The notes: generated by a model not told the origin, from the letters alone. 10,439 nucleotides of DNA from Anaerolineaceae bacterium 46_22 (GCA_001508595.1 LGHA01000029.1:1-10439); one strand, 5' to 3'; positions 1 through 6,380 are shown, counted from the stretch's first letter. Program-made: numbers and translations.

Positions 1-458
1 GTCACAATCTCCACCCACATCCCTGGCTCACCGGTAGGGGATTCTGGCAATTCTAAAAGCGGCTCCTGAGGAATGTGTCTTGATTTCTGGACGTACTCGC
101 CATAAATATAGCCTGCTTCGGTTTCAACCCATCGTTGGTTTATCCGAATCGGGTCAAGCTGCTTTGCGATAACTTCCTTTTTCCACTCGAAGACATCATC
201 CCGCCACGCAGTACCGACCTCTGGGGCATCCCAGTATGGCTCACTCTTTATTGGAAAATGCGCACCTGGATCCCCGGAACAAATCCGTCCCAAGGTTTTA
301 TTCAAAGGAAATTCAGGTTGTACAAGCTGCGGATTTCTTAATAAACCGCTTTCAGCAAATACTCGATCCAATGAATTTCTACTTAAAGCCAGACCACCCA
401 GGGTCAAGCCAAATAATTTTATAAATTCGCGTCGTGAAAAATTGTCGCCTAGTTTCAT
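1..458 (-). CDS. Tat-exported L,D-transpeptidase-like protein, N-terminal part (cut by window edge)
   Basis: Reading leftward from an ATG at 458-456, an open frame of 152 codons runs without a stop to the left edge, so the C-terminus is missing. The N-terminus carries a twin-arginine export signal, SRREFIK at residues 8-14, followed by a hydrophobic stretch (LFGLTLGGLAL). The mature part begins with a segment containing LGRI, then WRDDVFEWKKEVIA, then NQRWVETEAGYIYGEYVQ. This order (an SH3-like N-terminal module ending in a 'WVE..GYIY..Y.Q' strand) matches what I remember of Chloroflexota YkuD-type L,D-transpeptidases, which crosslink peptidoglycan. The catalytic Cys/His region would lie outside the window, so the enzyme call is inference. 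The start lies 27 bases after the ammonia-lyase stop, which suggests co-transcription. The Shine-Dalgarno signal is weak. The export signal is well supported; the family is less certain. Confidence 0.6.
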   Translation of the reverse strand, partial: MKLGDNFSRREFIKLFGLTLGGLALSRNSLDRVFAESGLLRNPQLVQPEFPLNKTLGRICSGDPGAHFPIKSEPYWDAPEVGTAWRDDVFEWKKEVIAKQLDPIRINQRWVETEAGYIYGEYVQKSRHIPQEPLLELPESPTGEPGMWVEIV

Positions 459-485
459 AATATGATTAATCTAATCCAATTTATC

Positions 486-2045
486 TTAAAAGTCAACTTT
501 ATTTGGTTTGAATGATGTTAATCTTTCATTCAAGATCAAATTTTTTACTTCATCAATTTCAGGGCTCCACCATGCATCCCCCGCCTGATAAGGTACATTT
601 TCACGAATCATGGAATATGCTTTTCCTGTACCCTTCCCCAAAACCAGGTCCGGGTCCTGCCTTAATCGCAAGTCAAGTGCCCTGGCTGCAGTATAGAGTT
701 CAATTGCAATTACGTGGGCTGTATTGGCAATGATCTCTCTGGTGTGCCTGGCTGCCGTCATTGCATTCGCATTGTGATCTTCCTGTTCCGCAGAAGTAGG
801 CAAAGACCGCACAGAATCCGGGGATGCCAGAGTCTGGTTCTCAAGCACAAGGGAAGCCGCCGTATATTGCGGCATCATCAAGCCAGAGTTCAATCCCGCA
901 GCCGATAACCGATCAACCAGCATGGGAGGGAGATCGGCATTTAAATGACCATCCGTCAATCTAAAAACGCGCCTTTCAGAAATTGAAGCAACTTCTGACA
1001 TGACAATGCTCAAAAAATCCATCGCAACGCCAACTGGTTCACCGTGAAAATTCCCTCCCGACACAGCTACTCCGGGAGAAAACAGCAGGGGATTATCTGT
1101 GGCTGCGTTAATTTCTGTTTCTGTGATCCTTTTTACAAAGTCAAGGGTATCCCAGGCAACGCCCTGAACCTGCGGGGCACACCTCAGCGAATAGGCATCT
1201 TGCACCCTGCCATAAGCATTAATCAGCGAGCTGCCTTCAGTCAGTTCACGAACCGATTGAGCAACTCGCATTTGCCCTTTGTGGCCCCTCACACGATGCA
1301 AACGTTCATCAAACGCCGCAGAACACCCCATCACGGCTTCCAAGGTCATCGAAAGAGATATCTCCCCGGCATTCAACAAAGTCTCAGCATCATGAACTGC
1401 CAAAGCTCCAATGGCAGCAGAGAATGTAGCGCCGTTATTAAGGGCCAATCCCTCTTTTGAACCAAGAATGATTCGCTCAATGCCAGCGCGCTTCATCGCT
1501 TCCTTACCTGAAAGAATTTCACCTTCAAAGATCGCTTGGCCAGACTCAGCCCCATCATCTTTCTCATCTGTGGTAAATACAAGCGCTAAATGCGAAAGCG
1601 GCGCAAGATCGCCGGATGAACCCAAAGAACCTTGAGAAGGGACAATCGGCGTCACACCTTTATTCAGCAAAGCAATCAGAGTCTCAACCACAGAAACCCT
1701 GACGCCAGAAAACCCTTTGGATAGGGTATTGGCACGAACAAGGATTGCCGCCTTGACGATCTCCTCATCAAGCGATTTCCCTGTACCAACTGCATGGCTG
1801 AGGATCAGATTGCGACTCAATTGAGCTGAATCTTGTGATGGAATGCGGTGTTCAGCGAATATACCAAACCCCGTGTTGATCCCATATACCGGCTCACCAC
1901 GCTCCACAATTTGTTCCACCCACTGGCGCGATTCCTTGATCGCTTCCTTTGCTGATTCTGCAAGCGCAACCTTTTCACCGTGCCTGGCGACTGCAATAAC
2001 ATCCTCAATTCTAAGGCTCTGGCCATCAATAATTATTTGTTTCAA
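486..2045 (-). CDS. hutH: Histidine/aromatic amino acid ammonia-lyase (MIO family, HutH-like)
   Basis: At 519 residues it has the family's usual length. Enzymes of this family remove ammonia from histidine (giving urocanate) or from aromatic amino acids, using an MIO prosthetic group formed from an internal tripeptide. Visible landmarks are YGINTGFG (54-61), the LSH histidine at 84, SLGSSGDLAPLSH with the MIO triad at 143-145, LALNNG with Asn204, QDAYSLR (Gln282, Tyr285, Arg288), TDNPLLF (Phe322), GNFHGEP (331-337) and QEDH (421-424). These correspond to most of the known histidine-lyase active-site residues. The triad is Ser-Ser-Gly rather than the usual Ala-Ser-Gly. The start is TTG at 2045: an AGGAG lies seven bases upstream, and the nearby ATG at 2050 is out of frame and meets a stop after two codons. 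No urocanase or imidazolonepropionase gene is in the window, so the substrate is uncertain; tyrosine or phenylalanine lyase or aminomutase activity is possible. Confidence 0.9.
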   Translation of the reverse strand: MKQIIIDGQSLRIEDVIAVARHGEKVALAESAKEAIKESRQWVEQIVERGEPVYGINTGFGIFAEHRIPSQDSAQLSRNLILSHAVGTGKSLDEEIVKAAILVRANTLSKGFSGVRVSVVETLIALLNKGVTPIVPSQGSLGSSGDLAPLSHLALVFTTDEKDDGAESGQAIFEGEILSGKEAMKRAGIERIILGSKEGLALNNGATFSAAIGALAVHDAETLLNAGEISLSMTLEAVMGCSAAFDERLHRVRGHKGQMRVAQSVRELTEGSSLINAYGRVQDAYSLRCAPQVQGVAWDTLDFVKRITETEINAATDNPLLFSPGVAVSGGNFHGEPVGVAMDFLSIVMSEVASISERRVFRLTDGHLNADLPPMLVDRLSAAGLNSGLMMPQYTAASLVLENQTLASPDSVRSLPTSAEQEDHNANAMTAARHTREIIANTAHVIAIELYTAARALDLRLRQDPDLVLGKGTGKAYSMIRENVPYQAGDAWWSPEIDEVKNLILNERLTSFKPNKVDF

Positions 2046-2062
2046 AACATAACTCCTGATAT

Positions 2063-2770
2063 CTAAAAGACAATCATCCCAATAATAACTGAGACAAGCG
2101 GTATGCTGATGTTATCAATGTTTTCTAAAGGCAATGATTCAATAAAGGCTGAAATTAACGCAATGAATAAAATGGGTAAAATTGTTTCACTAAGCGTGAG
2201 GTCTAAATATCCCTGGCTAATAAATACCCAGACCATCAAACAGGCAAATACAAAACCCCCGATCAGCACCGTCATTGAACCTGCAAGCGTCTTTTTTGGA
2301 GACCAGGGCAGCTTGTAGACGTCCACATGATTGCCAATAATATCAGCCAGGGCGTCACCGCCGCATAAAATCATTAAAGCCACGATGCCAACTGCTGAAT
2401 TACGCCAATATACAATCGTCAGAATGACAAACACCAGTCCATAGAAAAGCGGACCTTTAAGTATCTCTTTTCGATCCCCGGTACGTGACATAGCTTCTAC
2501 TGCGGATGGATCGTTGATAACACCTGAACCCACGAGGGCAAATTGTAAGGTGATCCCTAAGGGTACAAGGACGGCAATAGTAGGCGCGAATAGTGAAGAA
2601 TTAAAAAGCATCCAGCATAAAACAAAAAATGGGCCGGTGCCAATATGAATAATTTTCCTGCTGGTTTTGCTGGTCACCCACCCTTTATGAGCAAAATAAT
2701 CGTTAATACGCAGCCTTAACAAAGCAATAACCAGTGTTATTGCCAGGGCGATGAAGTTATTATTCAACAC
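2063..2770 (-). CDS. Phytol/dolichol kinase-type integral membrane kinase
   Basis: This 235-residue polytopic membrane protein is of the SEC59/VTE5 type. Characterised members use CTP to phosphorylate long-chain isoprenoid alcohols. Supporting motifs are SRKIIHIGTG (37-46), a cytoplasmic SRTGDRKEILKGPLFYGL segment (95-112), GGDALADIIG (137-146) and PKKTLAGS (158-165), then ESLPLENIDN near the C-terminus. Hydrophobic segments fill most of the remainder (about 5-20, 45-58, 61-80, 109-121, 126-137, 165-185, 196-212, 221-235). The bacterial substrate is not shown by the sequence; farnesol, phytol or a polyprenol recycled for cell-wall carriers are candidates. The start is GTG at 2770 without a convincing Shine-Dalgarno; the next codon, TTG, is an alternative. 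The gene ends 17 bases before the ammonia-lyase start and begins 45 bases after smpB, consistent with one operon. Automatic pipelines sometimes label such proteins phosphatidate cytidylyltransferase. Confidence 0.8.
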   Translation of the reverse strand: MLNNNFIALAITLVIALLRLRINDYFAHKGWVTSKTSRKIIHIGTGPFFVLCWMLFNSSLFAPTIAVLVPLGITLQFALVGSGVINDPSAVEAMSRTGDRKEILKGPLFYGLVFVILTIVYWRNSAVGIVALMILCGGDALADIIGNHVDVYKLPWSPKKTLAGSMTVLIGGFVFACLMVWVFISQGYLDLTLSETILPILFIALISAFIESLPLENIDNISIPLVSVIIGMIVF

Positions 2771-2787
2771 AAGATCGTCACTTTCAT

Positions 2788-2810
2788 GCCATTATGATTA
2801 AATTAATGGC
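2788..2810 (-). repeat. Inverted repeat between smpB and the membrane kinase gene
   Basis: GCCATTA (2788-2794) and TAATGGC (2804-2810) form a perfect 7-bp inverted repeat around a 9-base AT-rich loop, starting 5 bases after the smpB stop on the coding strand. No T-tract follows on the minus strand, so it does not look like an intrinsic terminator. It could be an RNA hairpin that stabilises or separates the smpB message, a protein-binding site, or chance. Confidence 0.3.
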
Positions 2811-2815
2811 CAATT

Positions 2816-3274
2816 TCATCGATCCCGACGATCCAACGTTCGTTCAACTTCTCGTTCCATGTCGCGTTTCTTAATCGACTGGCGTTTATCATATTGGCGC
2901 TTTCCTTTTGCCAAAGCAATTTCTACTTTTGCAAGCCCATCCCGAAGGTACAGCATCGTTGGAATGATTGTCATTCCTTTCAAACGAACGCCATCCCATA
3001 ATGCATTGATTTCGCGTTTATGCAGCAATAACCTTCGCTCACGTTCAGGATCATGGTTAAACGCACTTGCCTGATCATAAGGGGCGATGTGTGCCCCAAC
3101 CAACCATGCCTGGCGACCATTAGTCCTTACGTATGCCTCTGAAAGAGAAACCTGCCGGGCGCGGATAGATTTTATTTCCGACCCTCGAAGCTCTATTCCG
3201 GCTTCGTAAGTGTCAAATAACTCAAATTCAAATTTCGCTTTTCGATTTCTTGCAATAATCTTTATGTTGTTCAC
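2816..3274 (-). CDS. smpB: SsrA-binding protein SmpB
   Basis: SmpB binds tmRNA and delivers it to stalled ribosomes for trans-translation in the cytoplasm. The 152-residue length is typical. Characteristic segments in order are ARNRKAKFEFEL (8-19), AGIELRGSEIKSIR (25-38) with the tmRNA-contacting region, AFNHDPERERRLLLHKREI (71-89), and KVEIALAKGKRQYDKRQSIKKRD (116-138) leading into the basic C-terminal tail that enters the decoding centre. The start is GTG at 3274 with AAGGA just upstream, at short spacing. No tmRNA (ssrA) gene was seen nearby. It is the first gene of the leftward set and diverges from the patatin gene across 161 bases. A TAAAAT at 3288-3283 resembles a -10 element, but it lies so close to the start that the transcript would be nearly leaderless, so the true promoter is unresolved. 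Confidence 0.97.
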   Translation of the reverse strand: MNNIKIIARNRKAKFEFELFDTYEAGIELRGSEIKSIRARQVSLSEAYVRTNGRQAWLVGAHIAPYDQASAFNHDPERERRLLLHKREINALWDGVRLKGMTIIPTMLYLRDGLAKVEIALAKGKRQYDKRQSIKKRDMEREVERTLDRRDR

Positions 3275-3371
3275 AGTTCCTTATTTTAACACAGACTAAG
3301 GAGTTAATGAAATGCTTCCTAAAATACACTATAGAATCGACAACATACTCAAAAATAACTGATACTAAAGA

Positions 3372-3388
3372 ACCCATAATTCATGGGT
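3372..3388. promoter_or_regulatory. Candidate operator: inverted repeat touching the patatin -10 element
   Basis: ACCCAT (3372-3377) and ATGGGT (3383-3388) are a perfect 6-bp inverted repeat around AATTC. The right arm ends on the first base of a TATAAT at 3388-3393, so a dimeric regulator bound here would cover the -35/-10 spacer. No regulator is encoded in the window. The match is short and could be chance. Confidence 0.35.
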
Positions 3389-3393
3389 ATAAT
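3388..3393 (+). promoter_or_regulatory. Candidate -10 element for the patatin operon
   Basis: A consensus TATAAT lies 42 bases before the preferred ATG at 3436, and the gap contains a good Shine-Dalgarno. No recognisable -35 hexamer occurs at 15-19 bases upstream, so an activator or an extended contact would be needed. If it is used, transcription starts near 3400, which excludes the longer reading frame beginning at 3307. Confidence 0.45.
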
Positions 3394-3435
3394 AAGAAAC
3401 TGAGAGAAGAAAATCAAGTAAAAGAGGTAGGTTAT

Positions 3436-4356
3436 ATGGAAATTACACTTGCTTTAGGCGGCGGCGGCATGCGAGGTGTCGCCCACATCGGTGTGTTGAG
3501 AGCCTTAGAAAACCACGGTTTTAAAATTAGAGCAATTGCAGGAACAAGTGCTGGCGGACTTGTTGGGGCAGTTTATGCAGCCGGGTACAGCACTGAAAAA
3601 ATTGAGAAAACGGTCAATGACATGGGTGCGAACTGGTCGTTTTGGCACCAATCTAATGACCAGCCATCCCTTTTAGGAATTTCAGGTTTAGCAAACACGC
3701 TTTCAGAATTGTTGGCAGACCGAACTTTTGATGAACTAAAAATCCCATTTGCTGCAACTGCAGTAAGTTTATATTCTGGTGAAGAAATCATCCTGACCAA
3801 AGGAAAAGTTATCGATGCGGTCATGGCAACTATTGCGGTTCCTGGCGTATTCCCAAGCCAGGAAATTGGTGGACGAGTATTAATTGATGGCGGTGTGTTA
3901 GACCCGGTCCCCGTACAGGTTGCCCGCTGGATGCGCCCTGACCTCCCTGTTGTTGCAGTCATACTGCATAAAACACCGGAAGGCTGGGTTCCAGATGAAC
4001 TCCCTCTACCCATCTCAATTCCAGGACCGAGCTCAATCATAGAACGTTTAACAAAATTGCGCCCGGTACAGGCGCTTAAAATTTTTACCCGTGCTAGTGA
4101 AGTCAGCAGCAAACATTTATCAGAATTGTCAATGAGCCTTTACAAACCAGAAGTTATCGTCACCCCGCGAGTCGGACACATCGGCTTGCTTCAGAACATC
4201 AATGCCGAAGAGATGATCCAGGCAGGGATGGATGCGACAGAAGATGTATTAAACCAAATTGAATCAGAAGCAAACTGGATGAAAAAACTTCAGCGCATGG
4301 TAAAAGGAAATGTTCGTCCAAGCGAAAAACCAGAAATTTGGGGAGATTTAGATTAG
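3436..4356 (+). CDS. Patatin-like phospholipase family protein (RssA-type)
   Basis: Patatin-type enzymes hydrolyse acyl esters of lipids with a Ser-Asp dyad. All family hallmarks are present. The glycine-rich oxyanion loop is GGGGMRG (8-14), the nucleophile elbow is GTSAG with Ser38 (36-40), and the Asp motif is DGG at 151-153. Between them are the conserved KIPFAATAV and AVPGVFP segments. From ATG 3436 the protein has 306 residues. The frame is open 43 codons further upstream to 3307, but I prefer 3436: a GAGGT Shine-Dalgarno lies 7 bases before it, the family motif begins almost at once, and the extra residues are low-complexity and cover the putative promoter. There is no signal peptide, so the protein is probably cytoplasmic or membrane-peripheral. 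The substrate is unknown. The esterase gene follows after 31 bases, suggesting a two-gene hydrolase operon. Confidence 0.92.
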   Translation: MEITLALGGGGMRGVAHIGVLRALENHGFKIRAIAGTSAGGLVGAVYAAGYSTEKIEKTVNDMGANWSFWHQSNDQPSLLGISGLANTLSELLADRTFDELKIPFAATAVSLYSGEEIILTKGKVIDAVMATIAVPGVFPSQEIGGRVLIDGGVLDPVPVQVARWMRPDLPVVAVILHKTPEGWVPDELPLPISIPGPSSIIERLTKLRPVQALKIFTRASEVSSKHLSELSMSLYKPEVIVTPRVGHIGLLQNINAEEMIQAGMDATEDVLNQIESEANWMKKLQRMVKGNVRPSEKPEIWGDLD

Positions 4357-4387
4357 CAATCTGTAATTTAAGGTGATAGAACAAAAA

Positions 4388-5041
4388 ATGAGTGAAAACA
4401 ACAGCCCCCAGCAAACAATAATAAAAGATTGGGCCTTCAGGATCAAGCAACCGCGCCAATTAAGTGATCAAACGCGAGTAATGCTGCTGCTTCACGGTTA
4501 CATGGGAAATGAAAATGTGATGTGGATATTGACAAATCCTATTCGTGACACACATCTCTTCATTGCACCCAGGGCACCTGTAAAAATTGGGGCAGAGCAA
4601 TTCGCCTGGCATAAAATCACACCTCAGTGGCCTGGGCTTGACACGTATCGAAAACTGGCAGATCAACTATTGGAACGTGTCGAAATTTGGCTTGAGGATA
4701 ATGGGATAAAGACTGACAGCTATGACGTCATGGGGTTTAGCCAGGGTGCAGTGATGGCTTATGCTTTAGCCTTTTTATATCCCGAAAAAATCAATAAAGT
4801 AGCTGCTCTGGCAAGTTTCATCCCTCAAACATGGCGATCATCCATCGACACTGACGGGATTAAGAACAAAGATTTTTTCATTGCTCATGGCTCTCAGGAC
4901 GAGATCATACCGATCAACAAGGCATCTGGATCGGCAAAATGGCTTGAAGAACATCAAGCCAATGTCACTTTTTGTGAAGCGGATATTGGTCACAAGTTAA
5001 GTGCGGATTGTTTTAAGGGCTTGGGGAACTTTTTCAGTTAA
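4388..5041 (+). CDS. Phospholipase/carboxylesterase family alpha/beta hydrolase
   Basis: This 217-residue cytoplasmic serine hydrolase is of the phospholipase/carboxylesterase (acyl-protein thioesterase-like) family. The catalytic triad is visible: GFSQGA with Ser118, HGSQDEIIP with Asp171, and DIGHKLS with His202. LLLHGYMG (33-40) forms the oxyanion region. Length fits the family. I chose ATG 4388 because AAGGTGAT (4370-4377), a close match to the anti-Shine-Dalgarno complement, lies ten bases upstream; a GTG at 4373 in the same frame would fall inside this ribosome-binding site. The gene follows the patatin gene by 31 bases and is probably co-transcribed, so both may act on lipid esters. 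It converges with the SH3b gene with only six bases between stop codons and no obvious terminator. The true substrate is not deducible. Confidence 0.9.
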   Translation: MSENNSPQQTIIKDWAFRIKQPRQLSDQTRVMLLLHGYMGNENVMWILTNPIRDTHLFIAPRAPVKIGAEQFAWHKITPQWPGLDTYRKLADQLLERVEIWLEDNGIKTDSYDVMGFSQGAVMAYALAFLYPEKINKVAALASFIPQTWRSSIDTDGIKNKDFFIAHGSQDEIIPINKASGSAKWLEEHQANVTFCEADIGHKLSADCFKGLGNFFS

Positions 5042-5047
5042 TAAGCC

Positions 5048-5683
5048 TTATCGACCGCTGATCAGGGCAATAACCCCAAGAAATAAACCCAAAGATCCGA
5101 GACCAACAATAATCAATCCAACAGGAACACCACCAACACCCCCGTTATTCACTTCAGAAGTGAAAGTAGGAATTTCCAAGGGTGGTGGCTCCGTAAACGT
5201 GGGTAATCTTGTTGAATCCGGCGTGATCAAGAATTGTGCAGCCAGCGTTGGGTCAACCGTTTGCGTCATATTCGGGGTAGATGTTGGCGGGGGTTCCAGC
5301 AAAGGCAAATTACCACCAAAAATGGAGACGTAATTCCCATAGACCCAGGCTTTTCCACCAGGGATGCCAGGGTACTCAATTTGAACCCAATCGCCATACC
5401 GCCCAAGCGCATTTGCTTCCTGGCCGACAATTAATACCCCGACCTTTTCGGTTAAAGCACTGGGACCAGCCCTGACATTGATTTGAGTTTCATTGGCAGC
5501 AATCGCATTCACGATCACATAAGGTCCGCGCGGCGTACTGGTTACAGTTGGTATCACACCTGTGGGCTGCTGGGCAAGCGGTCCCGCCTGAACCTGCCCC
5601 ACAAGAGTCAGGCCAACAATAATCATCAGAAAAAATATCACAAAAGATGTGCGAATCAAGCGATTTTTCATAAAGAACAGCAT
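5048..5683 (-). CDS. Exported SH3b-domain protein with C-terminal membrane anchor
   Basis: The 211-residue product has four parts. The first is a basic N-terminus and hydrophobic signal sequence (about 1-33) with a plausible cleavage after VQA. The second is a bacterial SH3 domain (about 56-121) with the typical INVRAGPS, LGRYGDWVQIEYP and AWVYGNYVSI strands. The third is a Pro/Thr-rich linker (about 122-180). The last is a C-terminal hydrophobic helix beginning at VPVGLIIVG and ending in SGR. SH3b domains commonly bind cell-wall peptides or glycans, so this is probably a surface protein held in the membrane with its SH3b domain outside; that is inference. I start at ATG 5683 because AGGA lies nine bases upstream; TTG 5701 and ATG 5671 are alternatives in the same frame. 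The gene diverges from the zinc-ribbon gene and shares the palindromic -10 region with it. Confidence 0.8.
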   Translation of the reverse strand: MLFFMKNRLIRTSFVIFFLMIIVGLTLVGQVQAGPLAQQPTGVIPTVTSTPRGPYVIVNAIAANETQINVRAGPSALTEKVGVLIVGQEANALGRYGDWVQIEYPGIPGGKAWVYGNYVSIFGGNLPLLEPPPTSTPNMTQTVDPTLAAQFLITPDSTRLPTFTEPPPLEIPTFTSEVNNGGVGGVPVGLIIVGLGSLGLFLGVIALISGR

Positions 5684-5710
5684 ATAATCTAGTCCTATCA
5701 ACCTGCAAAG

Positions 5711-5722
5711 GGATTATAATCC
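5711..5722. promoter_or_regulatory. Palindromic -10 element, candidate bidirectional promoter
   Basis: GGATTATAATCC is a perfect 12-bp palindrome. It contains TATAAT on the plus strand (5715-5720) and on the minus strand (5718-5713), the two overlapping by four bases. It sits in the gap between the divergent SH3b gene (ATG 5683) and zinc-ribbon gene (ATG 5784), so one site could serve both. The -35 matches on either side are weak; the best is TTCTTA for the minus direction at 16-base spacing. Confidence 0.5.
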
Positions 5723-5783
5723 ATGGTGAATAATTAAGAAAGTGAAGCAAAAACGGTACTATTCAAGCTCAGAAAGGTTTTCA

Positions 5784-6380
5784 ATGCCAGATACCCGCTT
5801 CTTTCATGGTGATCTAAAACCCAGCGATTTTGCCCGAGATATCATTGCCTATTTCAATCGCGGATCTTACATTGTTCAGCAAATTGGTCGTGACCCAAAG
5901 ATTGCTGTTCAGATCTCCACACACCAGGCTGCACGATCTGGTGGACAAACGGCTCTGACAATCACTATCCATGAAGTTGAGGATGGGGTTTCAATCCAAA
6001 TTGGGAAACAAGCTTACCTGGGTGTGGCTGCCAGTCTCGGCTATACAGCTTTAAGCGCACTTCGCAACCCCTTATCCCTGCTCGGACGTATTGATGACAT
6101 CGCTCAGGACATTGAATCTATTTCTCTTGCTGATGAATTATGGGAAGTTGTTGAAAAAACAGCACGACAGCACAGTATTGGAAAAGCCCTATCTGAGAAA
6201 TTACAGCGAAATATTTGCCCATACTGCAACACTGCAAATCCCATCAGTGAGGGACGGTGTATTGCTTGCGGTGCACCTCTTGGTGATATTCAACCCCGAA
6301 CCTGTATGAATTGTGGATTCGTTGTTCGAAATTTAGACCGAGAATGCCCTAATTGTCACGCTAAACTTCCCCCATGGTAA
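5784..6380 (+). CDS. Uncharacterised protein with two C-terminal zinc ribbons
   Basis: The 198-residue protein has a globular N-terminal part (about 1-140) with no motif I can assign to an enzyme. It includes a beta-rich TALTITIHEVEDGVSIQIGKQ stretch, a glycine/alanine helix (GVAASLGYTALSALRNP), and an IDDIAQDIESI helix. The C-terminus has two zinc ribbons with identical spacing: Cys145, 148, 159, 162 and Cys174, 177, 188, 191, each CxxC-x10-CxxC. I believe close relatives are widespread in Chloroflexota, but I know no function; a scaffold or protein- or nucleic-acid-binding role is only a guess. There is no signal peptide, so it is probably cytoplasmic. I prefer ATG 5784 because AAAGG lies six bases upstream; a GTG at 5742 extends the frame by 14 residues with a poor ribosome-binding site. 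It converges on zwf. Confidence 0.75.
   Translation: MPDTRFFHGDLKPSDFARDIIAYFNRGSYIVQQIGRDPKIAVQISTHQAARSGGQTALTITIHEVEDGVSIQIGKQAYLGVAASLGYTALSALRNPLSLLGRIDDIAQDIESISLADELWEVVEKTARQHSIGKALSEKLQRNICPYCNTANPISEGRCIACGAPLGDIQPRTCMNCGFVVRNLDRECPNCHAKLPPW

Noticed and set aside
1044..1460. 138-codon open frame on the plus strand
   Set aside because: It lies fully antisense inside the ammonia-lyase gene, whose protein has clear family motifs; the antisense product has no recognisable features.
2760..2784. Seven-codon frame (starting ATG at 2783, minus strand) overlapping the kinase start
   Set aside because: It has no ribosome-binding site of its own, and such short frames are expected by chance.
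3275..3300. TAAAAT as smpB promoter -10
   Set aside because: Transcription would begin at or beyond the AAGGA ribosome-binding site, leaving almost no leader, and the -35 match is poor.
3307..3435. N-terminal extension of the patatin reading frame by 43 residues
   Set aside because: It covers a consensus TATAAT and an inverted repeat, has no family similarity that I can see, and a strong ribosome-binding site sits directly before the ATG at 3436.
3573..4112. 179-codon open frame on the minus strand
   Set aside because: It is antisense to the patatin gene, without a ribosome-binding site or recognisable motif.
5008..5050. Possible terminator hairpin for the esterase operon (TAAGGGCTT with AAGCCTTA)
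   Set aside because: The stem needs a bulge and a loop of more than 20 bases, and no T-tract follows.
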